DNA of 64,000 nucleotides from Cocos nucifera (taxonomy: Eukaryota > Streptophyta > Magnoliopsida > Arecales > Arecaceae): the NCBI GenBank assembly GCA_006176705.1, contig QRFJ01000381.1, forward strand, positions 216,501-280,500, in the 5' to 3' direction. The position numbers were made by a program, and so were the translations under genes. This document shows, in pieces, positions 11,942-22,718 of the stretch. The notes below the pieces were generated by a model that did not search any database, was not told the origin of the DNA, and saw only the letters and a list, made by a program, of their open reading frames with translations. Each line of letters starts with the position of its first letter. Positions within the stretch are counted from its first letter, which is position 1.

Positions 11942-12670
11942 ATGGACCAACCAATAAAAGTAGTCCTTCACCAAGTGGACGCTTTCGAAAGAATCACAAA
12001 ATGGACAATCGAGCTCACAGAGTTCGATATCAATTATCGATCCAGGCCATCGATCAAGGCCCAAATACTGACAGATTTTGTGTTAGAATGCACCATTCCA
12101 GTTGAAGTCGAGCTTGAACAAAGCGAGATCGGCGCCCTGCTATTGCAACTGAACCTCCTCGAGGAAAGCGCCGACCTTTCCGAAGGCTCCTGGGCTCTGC
12201 ACGTGGATGGTTCGTCCAACTCCATCAGAGCTGGTGCGGAGCTGGTCTTGGTCAGCCCCGAGGGAGTCGTCGTCGAGTATGCACTATGCTTCAAGTTTTC
12301 CGCAACCAACAATGGAGTCGAATATGAAGCACTGATCGCCAGATTAAAGATAGCAAGAGAATTAAAAGTAGATCGACTTCAAGTCTACAGCGATTCTCAG
12401 CTGGTGGTCGGCCAAGTTAATGGCAGCTACGAAGTGCGGGAGAAAAGCATGGTGAGATACCTTGAGAAAGTGAGGGATTTGACTCCAGCCTTCGATAGTT
12501 TCGGCATTCAACATATTCCGAGGGTGGAAAATGCAAGAGCCGATTTTCTCTCCAAGTTGGCCGCTTCAGCTTCGGCCGAACTACCCAAAGAAGTATTTTT
12601 GGAGACTCTGAAGTATCCAACCATAGAGAAATCTCAGATCGTCATGCAGACGGAATTCGAACCAAGCTAG
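11942..12670 (+). pseudogene. Second, archaeal-type RNase H of Tat copy A
   Basis: The Tat lineage is known for carrying an extra RNase H of archaeal type after the normal one. The 242-codon open stretch begins with the end of the first RNase H (DFVLECTIP) and then has the second domain: HVDGSS (first Asp), NNGVEYEAL (Glu), VYSDSQLVVGQV (Asp) and ARADFLSKLA (last Asp). All four acidic residues are kept. It is in the same frame as RT and stops at TAG 12668-12670, where a Trp (TGG) codon is expected. This domain is the strongest evidence for placing the element in Tat. Confidence 0.88.
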
Positions 12671-13860
12671 ATCGACCCGTTGGTCGCCTACCTCAAAGAG
12701 GGGGTCCTTTCTCACGACTCGAAAGAAGCTCAGGAATCAGGCCTCCCGCTATGTTTTATATGAAGGTAGGTTGTATAAGAGGTCATACTCCCTCTTATTG
12801 TTGAGATGTCTCCGACCTTTAGAAGCCGACCTCGCACTGTGGGTGGTGCATGAAGGACTCTATGGAAGTCATATAGGAGCCAGATCCCCGTCGCAAAGAC
12901 TACTTTGATAGGGGTACTACTGGCCGACCTTGTTTCATAATTTCATGGAGTATGTGAAGAAGTACGATCGCTATCAGAAGAACGCCAGCATACAAAGGCA
13001 GCTGGCATCCAAGTTTTCTCTACTAAGCGCACCTTGGCCATTTGCACAGTGGAGATGGATATACTCGATCCCTTTCCGATGGCATCCGGACAGCAAAAGT
13101 TTTTCTTGATCGTGATCGACTATTTTACTAAGTGGATCGAAGTCGAACCATTAGCGAAGATTACTGAGGCCAAGATGCAGGACTTCATCTGAAAGTCACT
13201 AGTCTGTCGGTTCGGTCTGCCTCGAATCCTTATAATCGATAATGGGCAACAGTTCGCTTGGGCGAGATTCGCCGAGTTCTGCGAGGACTAAACATCTTCC
13301 ACCGCTTCACATCAGTGGCTCATCCGTAGGCCAATGGGGAAGCTGAGGTGACCAATCAGATCCTGCTGCAAGGTATCAAGATAAGGCTCGATAGGATAAA
13401 AGGGGCCTAGACGGATGAACTCTACTACGTCCTCTAGGCATACCGAACTACACAAAGGGTGCCGACAAAAAAAACACCCTTTACCTTGGCTTTCGACACG
13501 GAGGCAGTTATCCCGATCGAACTTAAGCTCCCATCTGCACGAGTCGTGGGCTTCAACAAGCAGCTCAACCCTCAGGATCTCAGAGTTAACCTCGACCTGC
13601 TGGAAGAAAAAAGAAAGAAGGCCCGCATCCAAATGGCAGCCTACAGATGGAAGGTGGTCCAGTACTACAACTCCAAAATTAGAGGTAAGACGTTCAGAGT
13701 GGGGGATCTAGTGCTTCAATGAGTTACCATCTCTCAGTCTCAGAGCCAAGGAAAGCTCGTCCCAAATTGGAAAGGTTCGTATGAAGTGGTGGAGGTCGTC
13801 CGGTCCAGAACTTATCGTCTGAAGGAACTCGGAGGAATAGTGCTTCTCTGATCTTGGAAC
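12671..13860 (+). pseudogene. Integrase of Tat copy A (three frameshifts)
   Basis: Inserts the cDNA into chromosomal DNA. The catalytic triad is visible: Asp at 13058 (DILDPFPMA), Asp at 13238 (IDNGQQF) and Glu at 13339 (ANGEAEVTNQ), spaced about 60 and 35 residues as the D,D-E core requires. The frame changes at about 12745, 13052 and 13290, and there are additional stops (for example at about 12890-12900 and 13190). The C-terminal part, 13459-13722 (FTLAFDTEAVIPIE to RVGDLVLQ), is open. The end (GKLVPNWKGSYEVVEV) is also found in copies B and C. There is no chromodomain, as expected for Tat. Confidence 0.85.
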
Positions 13861-13979
13861 TCAGAAAATCTGAGGATGTATTACTAATAAACTTTCTTTA
13901 ATAAAACTTCTTCGTTCAGTATTATTATTTTCTAATGCAAGAATTACGTGATAACAGGAAAAAAACAAGCGAATGTAGC

Positions 13980-14720
13980 CCATTAGGAACAGAAGGAGAA
14001 TCTCGTCCTAACGCGAGCAAAATCGAAGGTCTTGTTTACCTTAGACGAGATGGAGAGAGAGGCCTAGACAACAGTCCTTATGTGCCCCCACAGTCCATTA
14101 GGAACAGGAGGAGAACCTCGTCCTAACGTGAGCAAAGTCGAAGACCTCGTTCACCTTAGACGAGATGGAGGAAGAAGCCTAGACAACAGCCCTTATGTGC
14201 CCCCACAGTCCATTAGAAATAGAAGGAGAACCTCATCCTAACGTGAGCAAAGTCAAAGACCTCGTTCATCTTAGACGAGATGAGGAAAGAAGCCTAGATA
14301 ATAGCCCTTATGTGCCCCCATAGCCTGTTAGAAATAGGAGGAGAACCTCGTCCTAACGTGAGCAAAATTGAAGATCTCATTCATTTTAGATGAGATGGGG
14401 GGAGAAGCCCTAACAACGGCCCTTATGTACCTCCATAGTCTATTAGAAATAGGAGGAGAATCTCGTCCTAACGTGAGCAAAGTCGAAGGCCTCATTCACC
14501 TTAGACGAGATGGGGGAGAGGTCCTAACAGCGGCCCGTATATGCCCCCACAGCCTATTAGGAATAGGAGGAGAACCTCGTCCTAATGTGAGTAAAGTCGA
14601 AGGCCTCGTTCACCTTAGACGAGATGGGGGAAGAGGCTTTGACAGTGGCCCTTATGTGCCTCCATAGTCCGTTAGGAACAGGAGGAGAATCTCGTCCTAA
14701 CGCAAGCAAAGTCCAAGTCC
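13980..14720 (+). repeat. 115-bp tandem repeat, about 7 copies, in the 3' region of Tat copy A
   Basis: The unit is about 115 bp, marked by AGGAGGAGAACCTCGTCCTA, then CGTGAGCAAAGTCGAAGGCC, then ACCTTAGACGAGATGG. Copies start near 13984, 14098, 14212, 14328, 14443, 14559 and 14670. The same unit makes arrays in Tat copies B (50955-52075) and C (63010-63745), so it belongs to the family and is not a local accident. Confidence 0.9.
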
Positions 14721-14749
14721 GAGCTCCGAAGTTTACAGGAGACAGGATC

Positions 14750-15490
14750 TTCATCAACCTCGACTGGAGATAAGATCTCCTCCGAGCGCCCGCATCAACT
14801 TAGGCCGCAGGAGATAAGATCTCCCCCGAGGCAACCTCGACTGCAGGAGATAAGATCTCCCCCGAGAGTCTGCAGTGACCTCGGTCAAAGATAAGATCTC
14901 TTTCGAACGATCGAGACAACCTCGATTAGAGATAAGATTTCTTCTGAGCCCCCGAGGCAACCTCGGCTGCAGAAGATAAGATCTCCCCCAAGGGTCCACA
15001 GCAACCTCGGTCAGAGATAAGATTTCTTTCGAGCGACTGAGATAACCTCGATCAGAGATAAGATCAAAGACAACCTCGATCAGAGATAGGATCTCTCTCG
15101 AGCGACCGCATCAACCTCGACCAGAGATGAGATCTCTCCTGAGTGACCGAGACAACCTCGGTCGGAGATAAGATCGGAGACAACCTCGTTCAGAGATAAG
15201 ATCTCTTCCATGCGACCGCGTCAACCTCGACTGCAGATCAGATCTCTCTCAAGCGTCCGTATTAACCTCAACTATGGAAATGAGATCTCCCCCGAGTCGA
15301 CCTCGGCTACAAGAGGGGAGATCTTCCCCGAATCAACCTTGGCTGCTGGAGATAATATCGCCCCCAAGGAGCTCAACCTTCGATCTCGACCGTAGGAGAC
15401 GATATCTACTTCAACCTCGGTTGGAGATGAGATCTCTTCTGGGCTTCAACTTCAACATCAACTTTAGCTGAAGATGCGATCTCCCCTGAG
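14750..15490 (+). repeat. GATAAGATCTC short-period repeat field of Tat copy A
   Basis: An irregular array of units of about 40-50 bp, each built as AACCTCG...GGAGATAAGATCTC...CCGAG. It lies between the 115-bp array and the 3' LTR. The same word family fills 50190-50950 and 61150-62990 in copies B and C on the other strand. Confidence 0.85.
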
Positions 15491-15570
15491 CTTTAACCTG
15501 AACCAGCATGGAGCCCAGAAGAGGACTTCGGCAGTCGCCTTTTCTGCACTCCCTTTCTTCGAGTTTCGAA

Positions 15571-15588
15571 CTTGAGTGGGAGAACTAT
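15571..15588 (+). other. Polypurine tract of Tat copy A
   Basis: The purine-rich GAGTGGGAGAAC directly before the 3' LTR, in the place where plus-strand DNA synthesis is primed. Confidence 0.6.
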
Positions 15589-16448
15589 TATTGGGGATAA
15601 ATTTCGCTCCTGCCGAAGTTCAGTTTGATGCTCAGCTTAATGCAACCGATAGCCATAGAAGAGCTTCAGCGGACGGGTCTTAGCCGAACTCCTTCAGCCG
15701 GTCGAACTCCTCAGCGACCGAGCTCCTTCGGACTTCCATCGGTCGGGCCATAGCCGAACTCCTTCAACCGATCAAACTCCTCAGCGGTCGAGCTCCAGTC
15801 GGACTCCCACAGAAGTCGAACTCCTTCCGAGCCTCCCCTTTGGCCGAACTCCTCCAGGAGTCCGAACTCCTTTGGAATTGGTATATGCCCGAGTCCACCA
15901 ACCAATGTCTGCTTCCTCGAGCTACGGCTGTTGGACCTTGGCGGCATGGCCACCACTACCAGTCTGGTGGCACCTTCCCCTCCGTAACAAGCTCCATGCG
16001 GCCCGCAATCGGACGACATGGCCATCATTACTTGTGACATCACTCTTTCCGTAACCGGTCCCATGCGATCTACGATCCGCCAGTATAGCTGTCACTATTC
16101 GCCTGACGACGCCTTTCTCTCCGTACCGAACTCCATGCGGCCCCGACGGCCCACTACCAGACGGTATGGCCGTCACCATCAATCAAGCTCCGCCTATAAA
16201 AAGGACCCTCCAGATGCGCTAACTCTAAGCTCTAAGCTCTAAGCTCTCCTCTCCTTTTCTAAACTTTGCCGAACTCATTTCAGAGCACTCCATTTCTGTT
16301 GACCAGAGTTGACTTGATCATCGGAGGATTCTGCCAGAGCCACCACCCCACCGGCTCCGGATGAAATTTTATTTTGCAGGTCACCGACGGCGACCTCGTC
16401 CACCTCCACTCCAGCTGATTCCAGCGATGATCAGATTCTATACCAACA
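15589..16448 (+). repeat. 3' LTR of Tat copy A
   Basis: Begins TATTGGGGATAAAT (TG changed to TA) and ends TACCAACA; the TSD AATGC follows. TATAAAAAGG is at 16195. It is very similar along its length to 7464-8312, with scattered transitions. Confidence 0.93.
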
Positions 16449-16453
16449 AATGC

Positions 16454-17490
16454 TATCCATGAAAAAAATAATTTTTTCATCTTGAAAAATGTGAGAATAT
16501 GAGTAAGTTGAACAATAAAAAAGTTGATCAATGAGAAAGTAGATAAATTTTTTCATGCTATTTATTCATAAAAAAATGGGCCCGTAAGTCTCTTCCATTC
16601 CTTCAACTTACTTGACTTTGCAAAGACAGTAGGAAGACCCGGATATTTTTCACGACACTCTACCGATTGAATTTTCATCAAATTGCAAGTTTCTGACCCT
16701 TTTTTCCTCTACTTTATTCTTGCTAAAAGTAATGGCTTACATTAAGCATTGTTTGAATTGAGTGTATTGTGATATATTGGTGCTTATTTGTGGTGATCCC
16801 GAGCATCGGATGGTCCTCCTATGTAGAGATTGTGCCATCCTATAGGCTGGAACATCCTAAGAAAATGTGTAGGGCATTCAAGCTTTTTTGATAATTAATG
16901 TCTTCTTCTCTAGATTGATCTTTCTTGTAAAATGGGTATATTAATTATATCCAAAATCAAGGCTTCAAATATTGATGCTGGTTTGTGTACTGGTTTTTTG
17001 CTAGAAAGTCGTGGTACTGGCTACCAACATGGTGCAGGATTGCGTCCTATATTGGTGCTGGAAACCTGCTGGAATGGTACGGTATCATGCTGACTAACCC
17101 ATTTTGGTGGTAACTGACACCTTGCCCAAAGTTTTGAAATTTGAAGGGTGATGAGGAACTTCTTTGGACTCCCAACTAACCTATCCTTATTTTATTTCTT
17201 TTGGGATCGAGAAGGTCAAGGTGGGAAGAATTTAACAAACCTTGTGGGGGTTGGGCATGATGAAGTTTTTTTTTTTGGTTGGTGGGGCAATCCCATGATT
17301 AATGTCATGCCAGAAAACAGCTTTTTAGATGGACTGGATATTTTGAGAATTTTGGATATGAGGAGCGATGGTACTGCTATTCCTTTTCCTTTATTGATTG
17401 AGCAACTCTCACTTATGTAAGAAATATCATATTAGTAAGGTGATTGACGTACAAAACAAGCCCAAAGGCCCTCTATTGTTAAAATTATAT

Positions 17491-17537
<47 letters not shown>

Positions 17538-18906
17538 CATTCACACGCATGCACACGCACATGCATGCAATGTCACTCTCAGCTAAGAGTCCCAACTAAG
17601 AAAAGTTTCAAGAGACAAAGCATAGGTATCCTTACAAAATGTGGACAGACCTTTATGCACCAGCCATCTTGTGCTGAAATCTTATTGCTACCAAAAGACA
17701 TGCACTCAAGACTCGTTCCCTAGACGTAATTGTGGATTTCAGTTGAGGGATATTCCACCCTTTTCTAAGAAAGTCCATCCCAGTTATTTCTTCATTGTTA
17801 ATGATCCTTCGTTAGATGGATGCGGAACTTTTATTATTGTTTAGAGTCACTAAGGATTATTGTTTCCTAGAGGTATGCTGCACCTATATTCGTTTGTAGG
17901 TGAGTTTCAAATATATATGTTGGATCCATCTCCAGCCATAAGTTTATAAAATTTCTTTTAGTGAGGAAATTTTTTCATGAGTCACAAGATCTGCTTGTTA
18001 TAGAATCCTGTTAATGATGCCAAAACCTTCTTTATGTTACTTGGTAATCAGAATATTCACATAACAGTTTAATTGTTGCACGAGGATAAGGTTGATATTA
18101 TTAATTTCCTTGATTTCAAACTGATAATTTCATACTTGTCTGCTAAGTTTTTTCTTTCATTTTTGGTGGAGAAACAATGAGCTGAGTATTTCTAACCTAA
18201 TGTTTTTGGATCAAAAGAACATGGATACAGGGAAGCCACTAGATAATTTTTCTCGTCTTATCTAAAGTTGATTTGCATTCATTTTTATGACGTGCTACTA
18301 AACTCCAAGATTTAACGATCTTCTCTTGTTTTCTCTCTTTGTTTCATGTGTAGATGGATGGTTGTGTTGTATGCAAAGTTGAGATTGTTAAAGCTGAAGA
18401 ATTCTAAAGAAATGTGAAGTATCAAGTCAAATGAAGAAAGTGCCAAGGCTATGGAGCAAAAGAGCACTTTGTGAAGAAAAAAGAAGGATTAGTTTTCGGC
18501 ATAGGTTCTATGTCTTAATCATACTTCTATGAAATTTTGGAGCTCGAGAAATCGTGATATAAATTAGTAGTTTGTTCATCTTTGTAGGATGTAAGAAATA
18601 GTCTTTTCCTTGGGTGCAAAGGTAAGAATTCATTTGGAATGTTGATAGGTCTTGAAGTTTCTCTTAATCAAATTTCTTGCAGAAGATTGCAGGTTTCCAT
18701 AAAGCCAAATCAAAATCAACAAGGTTTGGTAATAAATTTGAACAGTCTGTAAGTATAGAAACTTACACGCGACATAAGCATTAAATATATATGAAGCCAA
18801 TTCATGAATATGAATCTAAAGAAAGAAAAAGGAAAAGACAAACCAAAAGAAGAAAAGGCCAACCTTCTTCATGGGTAAATGTCTTGAAAAGTAGCTATCT
18901 TTTAAT
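16454..18906. other. Intergenic region between Tat copy A and the GDSL gene
   Basis: The first 140 bp continue the AT-rich segment that copy A split. The rest holds no ORF with recognisable features. A (CT)n microsatellite is at 17494-17534. Bases 18360-18420 can be read as a short protein-like piece, but it is too short to assign. The right end contains the 3' flank of the GDSL gene. Confidence 0.5.
17494..17534. repeat. (CT)20 microsatellite
   Basis: About 20 uninterrupted CT units followed by a CATTCATTCACACGCATG stretch rich in CA. Confidence 0.9.
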
Positions 18907-20776
18907 TCACTGGAATTGTGCGAATGTGGTGTTGAACAGGTATTCAGCAATGATCTGGCTCGTCTTCTCGGTTGGGTGGACGGCGTCCCAGAACACATAT
19001 TTGCTTGCATCTCGACACGTGAATGGGCTCCATTCATTGCATGTGCATCCCACCTCGAATGTTCCAGTGGCACAGCATCCGTACTCAACATTCTCAAACC
19101 CTCCAATTTAAAAAAACAAAACCAAAAAAAAAAGGAGAAAAGGTTAGGATGGAAGCTAACCCATTATCCATGCTCATTTTAGCCACAAATATTATCGACT
19201 AAAGCTGCTGATCTACTTGTTTCTTTACTCATGCTATTTCAAATCTGGTAGATCCTACAGAAAGCGTATTTGGAGTCATGTGATCGACATGAGAAAATAA
19301 GGCCTGGTTTTTGTTAGAACTCAGTTTTCAGTTAGACATGGTTCAAACCCAGTTGAGTTGCCCTATTGGTTTATCGATCTAAGCATGATAAAATTTATTT
19401 GCTCCTCCTCTACTATTGTATTGTTAAACATCATCTTCCATGCATAAAACATTACAGCAAGTTGTTCATATTTAATAACCAAATCAAAGACTAAATTGCT
19501 GACAAGAACTTACCATATAGAAATCCATTTTGGACGACGTAAAGAAAGAAGTCGTACACGGGGGCTAATTTCAGTTGGATGCCCGGCAGAGTGGCAGACA
19601 ACTCATCGATGCTGGCTTGCACCTTTGCATTGAAGTCTCTTGCCACCTTATTGTACTCCTCCATGCATCAACCGCCCGTCGTTATTAAGTTCAGGCTCCG
19701 TTCCAAGGGCACACACCCTATCGGACCCAGTCCTGTGAAGCCAATCTTTCGGGCCCCCAAAGTGTAAAGTTCCTTGAAGAAGTCACGGGCGAGACCCGCG
19801 AGGAAGTCCACATACTCACCGACGGTGAATTGCTTGTATCGATCCGTAGTGTAGGCAAAGTAATTCTCGATAAAATCGTTAGTCCCGATGCTAATGACGT
19901 ACGCGGCCTCCCTCAACGTATGCTTGGCCTTCTCCTCTCCGAGATAGCTCTTCAGTCTAGTCTGATACTCTTTGTAGTACTGGACTTGCATCCGCAAGGG
20001 TATCACAGACTTATAATATCAGAAAAGAAAGAAGAGAGACCACGAGCTATAAGTGCGACACCCAAGGTTTAAGCGATGGCGATTAGAACAAAATAAATTA
20101 CGACAACAAGATTATATATATTTGAATGCGAAATATTCATTCCCGTTGCTTGGAAGCTTAACTACTATACTTGCCTGGATTCTTGGCATGCATACATTTG
20201 TTTATGCCGGGCATCATGACCATGATGCCGAATATGTCAACATGTTGAGACTCTTATTTTAGGTTTCAGATTAGATCATCAAGAAAAATAATGTCATCTT
20301 AGAATATAAAGTATGCAGGCCAGCAATTTACTAGTCTTGAATAGAAGGGAAATACCCGCGGTGCACAAAGAATTTCTCTGAATAGAATGACGGCTTACCA
20401 GAACGTTGGCCGTGGCATTGTCCAGCCCAGAGCCAGCAGATGCGAAGCAAACTCTGGTGGCAAAATCCTCTATCCCATACTCGGGATCAAGATAAGCTGG
20501 CACGAAGGGACCAAGGCCGTAAAACTCCGAGTAGAAGTCGGTCGCCAGCCGGCCATTGCTGAACCACCCGGTGGGCTTCCCACCCACGAAATCACGCCCA
20601 TAGGGCCTGAAGTTGCTCTTGACAAGCGTCGGGATCTGGTTGTTGTTCCCCGAGTCGACCGTGGAGTCACCGAACACTATGATCGCCGGTACTTCAGCGG
20701 TGGCGCCGGTCTTGGGTGATGGGAACCATAACATCATCAATGGGAATGGTAGGAGGTTCATAATGGTCCACCTCAT
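18907..20776 (-). CDS. GDSL esterase/lipase, three exons, one in-frame TGA
   Basis: Secreted SGNH-fold hydrolase acting on ester-linked acyl substrates; plant family members work in cuticle, defence and development. Exons (minus strand) are 20776-20399, 20009-19514 and 19100-18907, with GT-AG borders and consistent phases: 1068 nt, 355 codons plus TGA, a usual family length. A hydrophobic N-terminus (NLLPFPLMMLWF) looks like a signal peptide. Block I is FGDSTVDSGNNN with catalytic Ser38. Block II has the Gly of GWFSNGR. Block III is GTNDFIEN with Asn170. Block V is DAVHPTEKT with Asp330 and His333. All catalytic residues are intact, but codon 240 is TGA (19668-19670) between TTGG and CMEEY. 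It is therefore either a young pseudogene, a null allele or a base error. The start at 20776 is preferred because the upstream in-frame ATG at 20929 lies before the TATA box. Confidence 0.88.
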
Positions 20777-20880
20777 ATATATCCTTCTTCTCTCTGTGGA
20801 AAATAAAAAGAGATGAAACGGGAACCATGTTTTGAAGGCAGATAATACCGAGCGCGGGAGGAGAATGGGGTTTAGCCTCG

Positions 20881-20886
20881 TATATA
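20881..20886 (-). promoter_or_regulatory. TATA box of the GDSL gene
   Basis: On the minus strand CCCCTATATACGAGG stands about 105 bp before the chosen ATG, a normal distance for a plant 5' UTR. It argues against translation from the upstream ATG at 20929. Confidence 0.6.
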
Positions 20887-20976
20887 GGGGGTGTTCATGT
20901 TTGGTGGGGACTTGAGAGAAGCTTACCAATTTGGAACAAAAATCATAAGAGCCGGATAATATAAGATAGATCTAGT

Positions 20977-22158
20977 TTTATACCACATTTCTTTATTCTC
21001 TCGTCTTAAAGAAGTATTCAAAAATCAAATAGACATTGAACTTCCTGAGTCAGTTAGTTGCATAACTTAAAAAAATAAATAAAATATAAATAAAATTACA
21101 CGTCCAAGAGAGATCCTTTGTGACCATCCATGTCCTCTTGCTTCCTCAACAAACCTCTCCATCCATCCTCTTCTTCATCAAGTCATTTCTCCTATTTATA
21201 AGATCTTCCTCCCAAGTCTCTTTCTTTTTTTTCAAATCCCACACGTCATCTCTCCTATATGTGAGATCTTCCTCAAGTCTTACTGATACATATTATAAAT
21301 TTTATTAATACACAATATATAGTTAAATAATACATACTAGATGATTTATTAATATATATTATAAATTTTCTTGATACACACCCAGCAATAATCTAATATA
21401 TACCTACAACTAAATCGATATTTTCTGTATGATGTTTATCAATATACAATATATAGATGATTGATATATATATATAGTAAAATATTCATCTGACATTGCA
21501 ACATACACTTCTAGATAAATAGTTTCTAAAATATAATATTTATCGATACACAATATATGACCAAATGATATATACTAGTGGCCTACTGATATATATTGTA
21601 AGCTTTTTTGATACACACTCAGCAATGACCTAATATACAACTAAAGATAATCTAGTTCATAGTTTATTAAATTTAATATTCATCGGTATACGGTTTATGG
21701 CCAATTGATATATACATAATAATATATTCATTCGACATCCCAATATACTTTTCTAGAAAATTGATATATAATTTTTAGAATATGATAAATTGATACATAA
21801 TGTTTAGAATGTGGTGCTTAGTAGTAAGCCATCTAGTATGTATCATTTACAATATATATCAATAATGAACTTAAGAAAAATCTCATGAGTAGGAGAGATG
21901 AAGGCTCTGGAAGAAGATCTTGCGAATGAGAAAAATGGCTTGATGATGAAGAGGATGGATTGACAGTCTTGATAAAGAAGAAAGAGAATATAGATAAGCT
22001 TTTCTTATGAAGGATCTCTCTTGGATGTGTAATTTTATATCTTTTTTTTTTTTTTTTAGTTATAGGACTACTCCATTAGTAGAAGAAGTCCTAATCCTAT
22101 TTGACTTTTAATTTTTTCTTTAAGATGGAAGAATAAAAAAAGTTTAGCATAAAAATAT
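20977..22158. mobile_element. Small fold-back (long-TIR) element upstream of the GDSL gene
   Basis: The outer parts are inverted copies of each other. AAAATTACACGTCCAAGAGA near 21093 matches the reverse of the segment near 22033. The CATCCTCTTCTTCATCAAG stretch near 21164 matches the reverse of about 21950. The outermost TTTATTCTCTCGTCTTAAAG near 20992 matches the reverse of about 22128. TIRs are at least 200 bp and there is no coding sequence. The interior carries two imperfect copies of about 230 bp (21320-21545 and 21552-21780) rich in GATACACA and ATATATAC. No clean target-site duplication was found, so the borders are approximate. Confidence 0.65.
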
Positions 22159-22417
22159 GCACATCTGATATGATTTTTGTTCATCAATTTGTCTATCATT
22201 GCGAATGTTTTGGGAGAACACAGGTGAGATGTGATTAGCTATTTGACATGACTTAATGAATAAAGTTATCATGCGGGAGCATGTTGCTGAGTTATCAAAA
22301 TTTTAAAATTTTAACTTATGAATTATTATGATAAATTTTTTGATGATAATTAGGCTTCCTTATGAAAATTAGTTGGTAGAACCCATCCAAGAAAAAGTTA
22401 AGCAACTATCCCATTAA

Positions 22418-22432
22418 AAAAGAAAAAAAAAG

Positions 22433-22464
<32 letters not shown>

Positions 22465-22467
22465 AAA
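22418..22467. repeat. (A8-9 G)n purine microsatellite
   Basis: Repeated AAAAAAAAG units, about five or six, between the two fold-back elements. Confidence 0.85.
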
Positions 22468-22512
22468 GTTTGCAATTCCTGTGAATCTTATGGAATAGTC
22501 TATTTTGTTGAG

Positions 22513-22701
22513 GAAAAATACTTTCTACACGTAGGCGGTGTAGCTCCATGGACACCGCCTATGATGATTGATGAGCACGCAAACTCGGGTAGAAAAAGCA
22601 CAGTGCCCTATAATTTTTTTTTTGTTCGATCTTGTGTGCTCGCCAATCACCATAGACAGTATCTATAGAAATATATAGCTCAGGTGTAGAAAGCATTTTT
22701 C
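22513..22701. mobile_element. 189-bp MULE-like MITE
   Basis: Inverted ends GAAAAATACTTTCTACAC (left) and GAAAAATGCTTTCTACACC (right, reversed), continuing with further complementarity (GATTGATGAGCACGCAA against GATTGGCGAGCACACAA). The 9-bp flanks TTTGTTGAG and TTTACTGAG agree at 7 of 9 positions, fitting a decayed Mutator-type target duplication. The termini resemble those of the giant element that starts at 22719. Confidence 0.6.
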
Positions 22702-22718
22702 TTTACTGAGATCAATTA

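Larger units (their letters stand above)
7464..16448 (+). mobile_element. Ty3/gypsy LTR retrotransposon, Tat lineage, full length (copy A)
   Basis: An 8985-bp element bounded by two similar LTRs (7464-8312 and 15589-16448) and flanked by a perfect 5-bp target-site duplication, AATGC (7459-7463 and 16449-16453). Order: LTR, primer site, gag with zinc knuckle, protease, RT, RNase H, second archaeal-type RNase H, integrase, two tandem-repeat fields, polypurine tract, LTR. The additional RNase H and the repeat-rich region between pol and the 3' LTR are marks of the Tat lineage. Gag through the second RNase H stays in one frame (frame 2) broken only by nonsense codons; the integrase has three frameshifts. 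The copy is complete in structure but cannot make its proteins. The 3' LTR starts TA instead of TG. Confidence 0.95.

Noticed and set aside
14368..14667. Repeating ORF with GGEPRPNVSKVEGLVHLRRDG
   Set aside because: It is a translation of the 115-bp tandem repeat; similar frames occur in all three arrays.
7085..16595. MITE split by Tat copy A
   Set aside because: The ends are only weakly inverted and no target-site duplication was found, so it is kept only as a possible AT-rich target segment.
17148..18420. Possible small gene between Tat copy A and the GDSL gene (ORFs at 17148 and 17641)
   Set aside because: No motif, splice structure or recognisable domain; a resemblance to MATH-domain ends near 18360 is too short to count.
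20387..20719. 110-codon + strand ORF
   Set aside because: It lies antisense to exon 1 of the GDSL gene, which has all family motifs on the minus strand.
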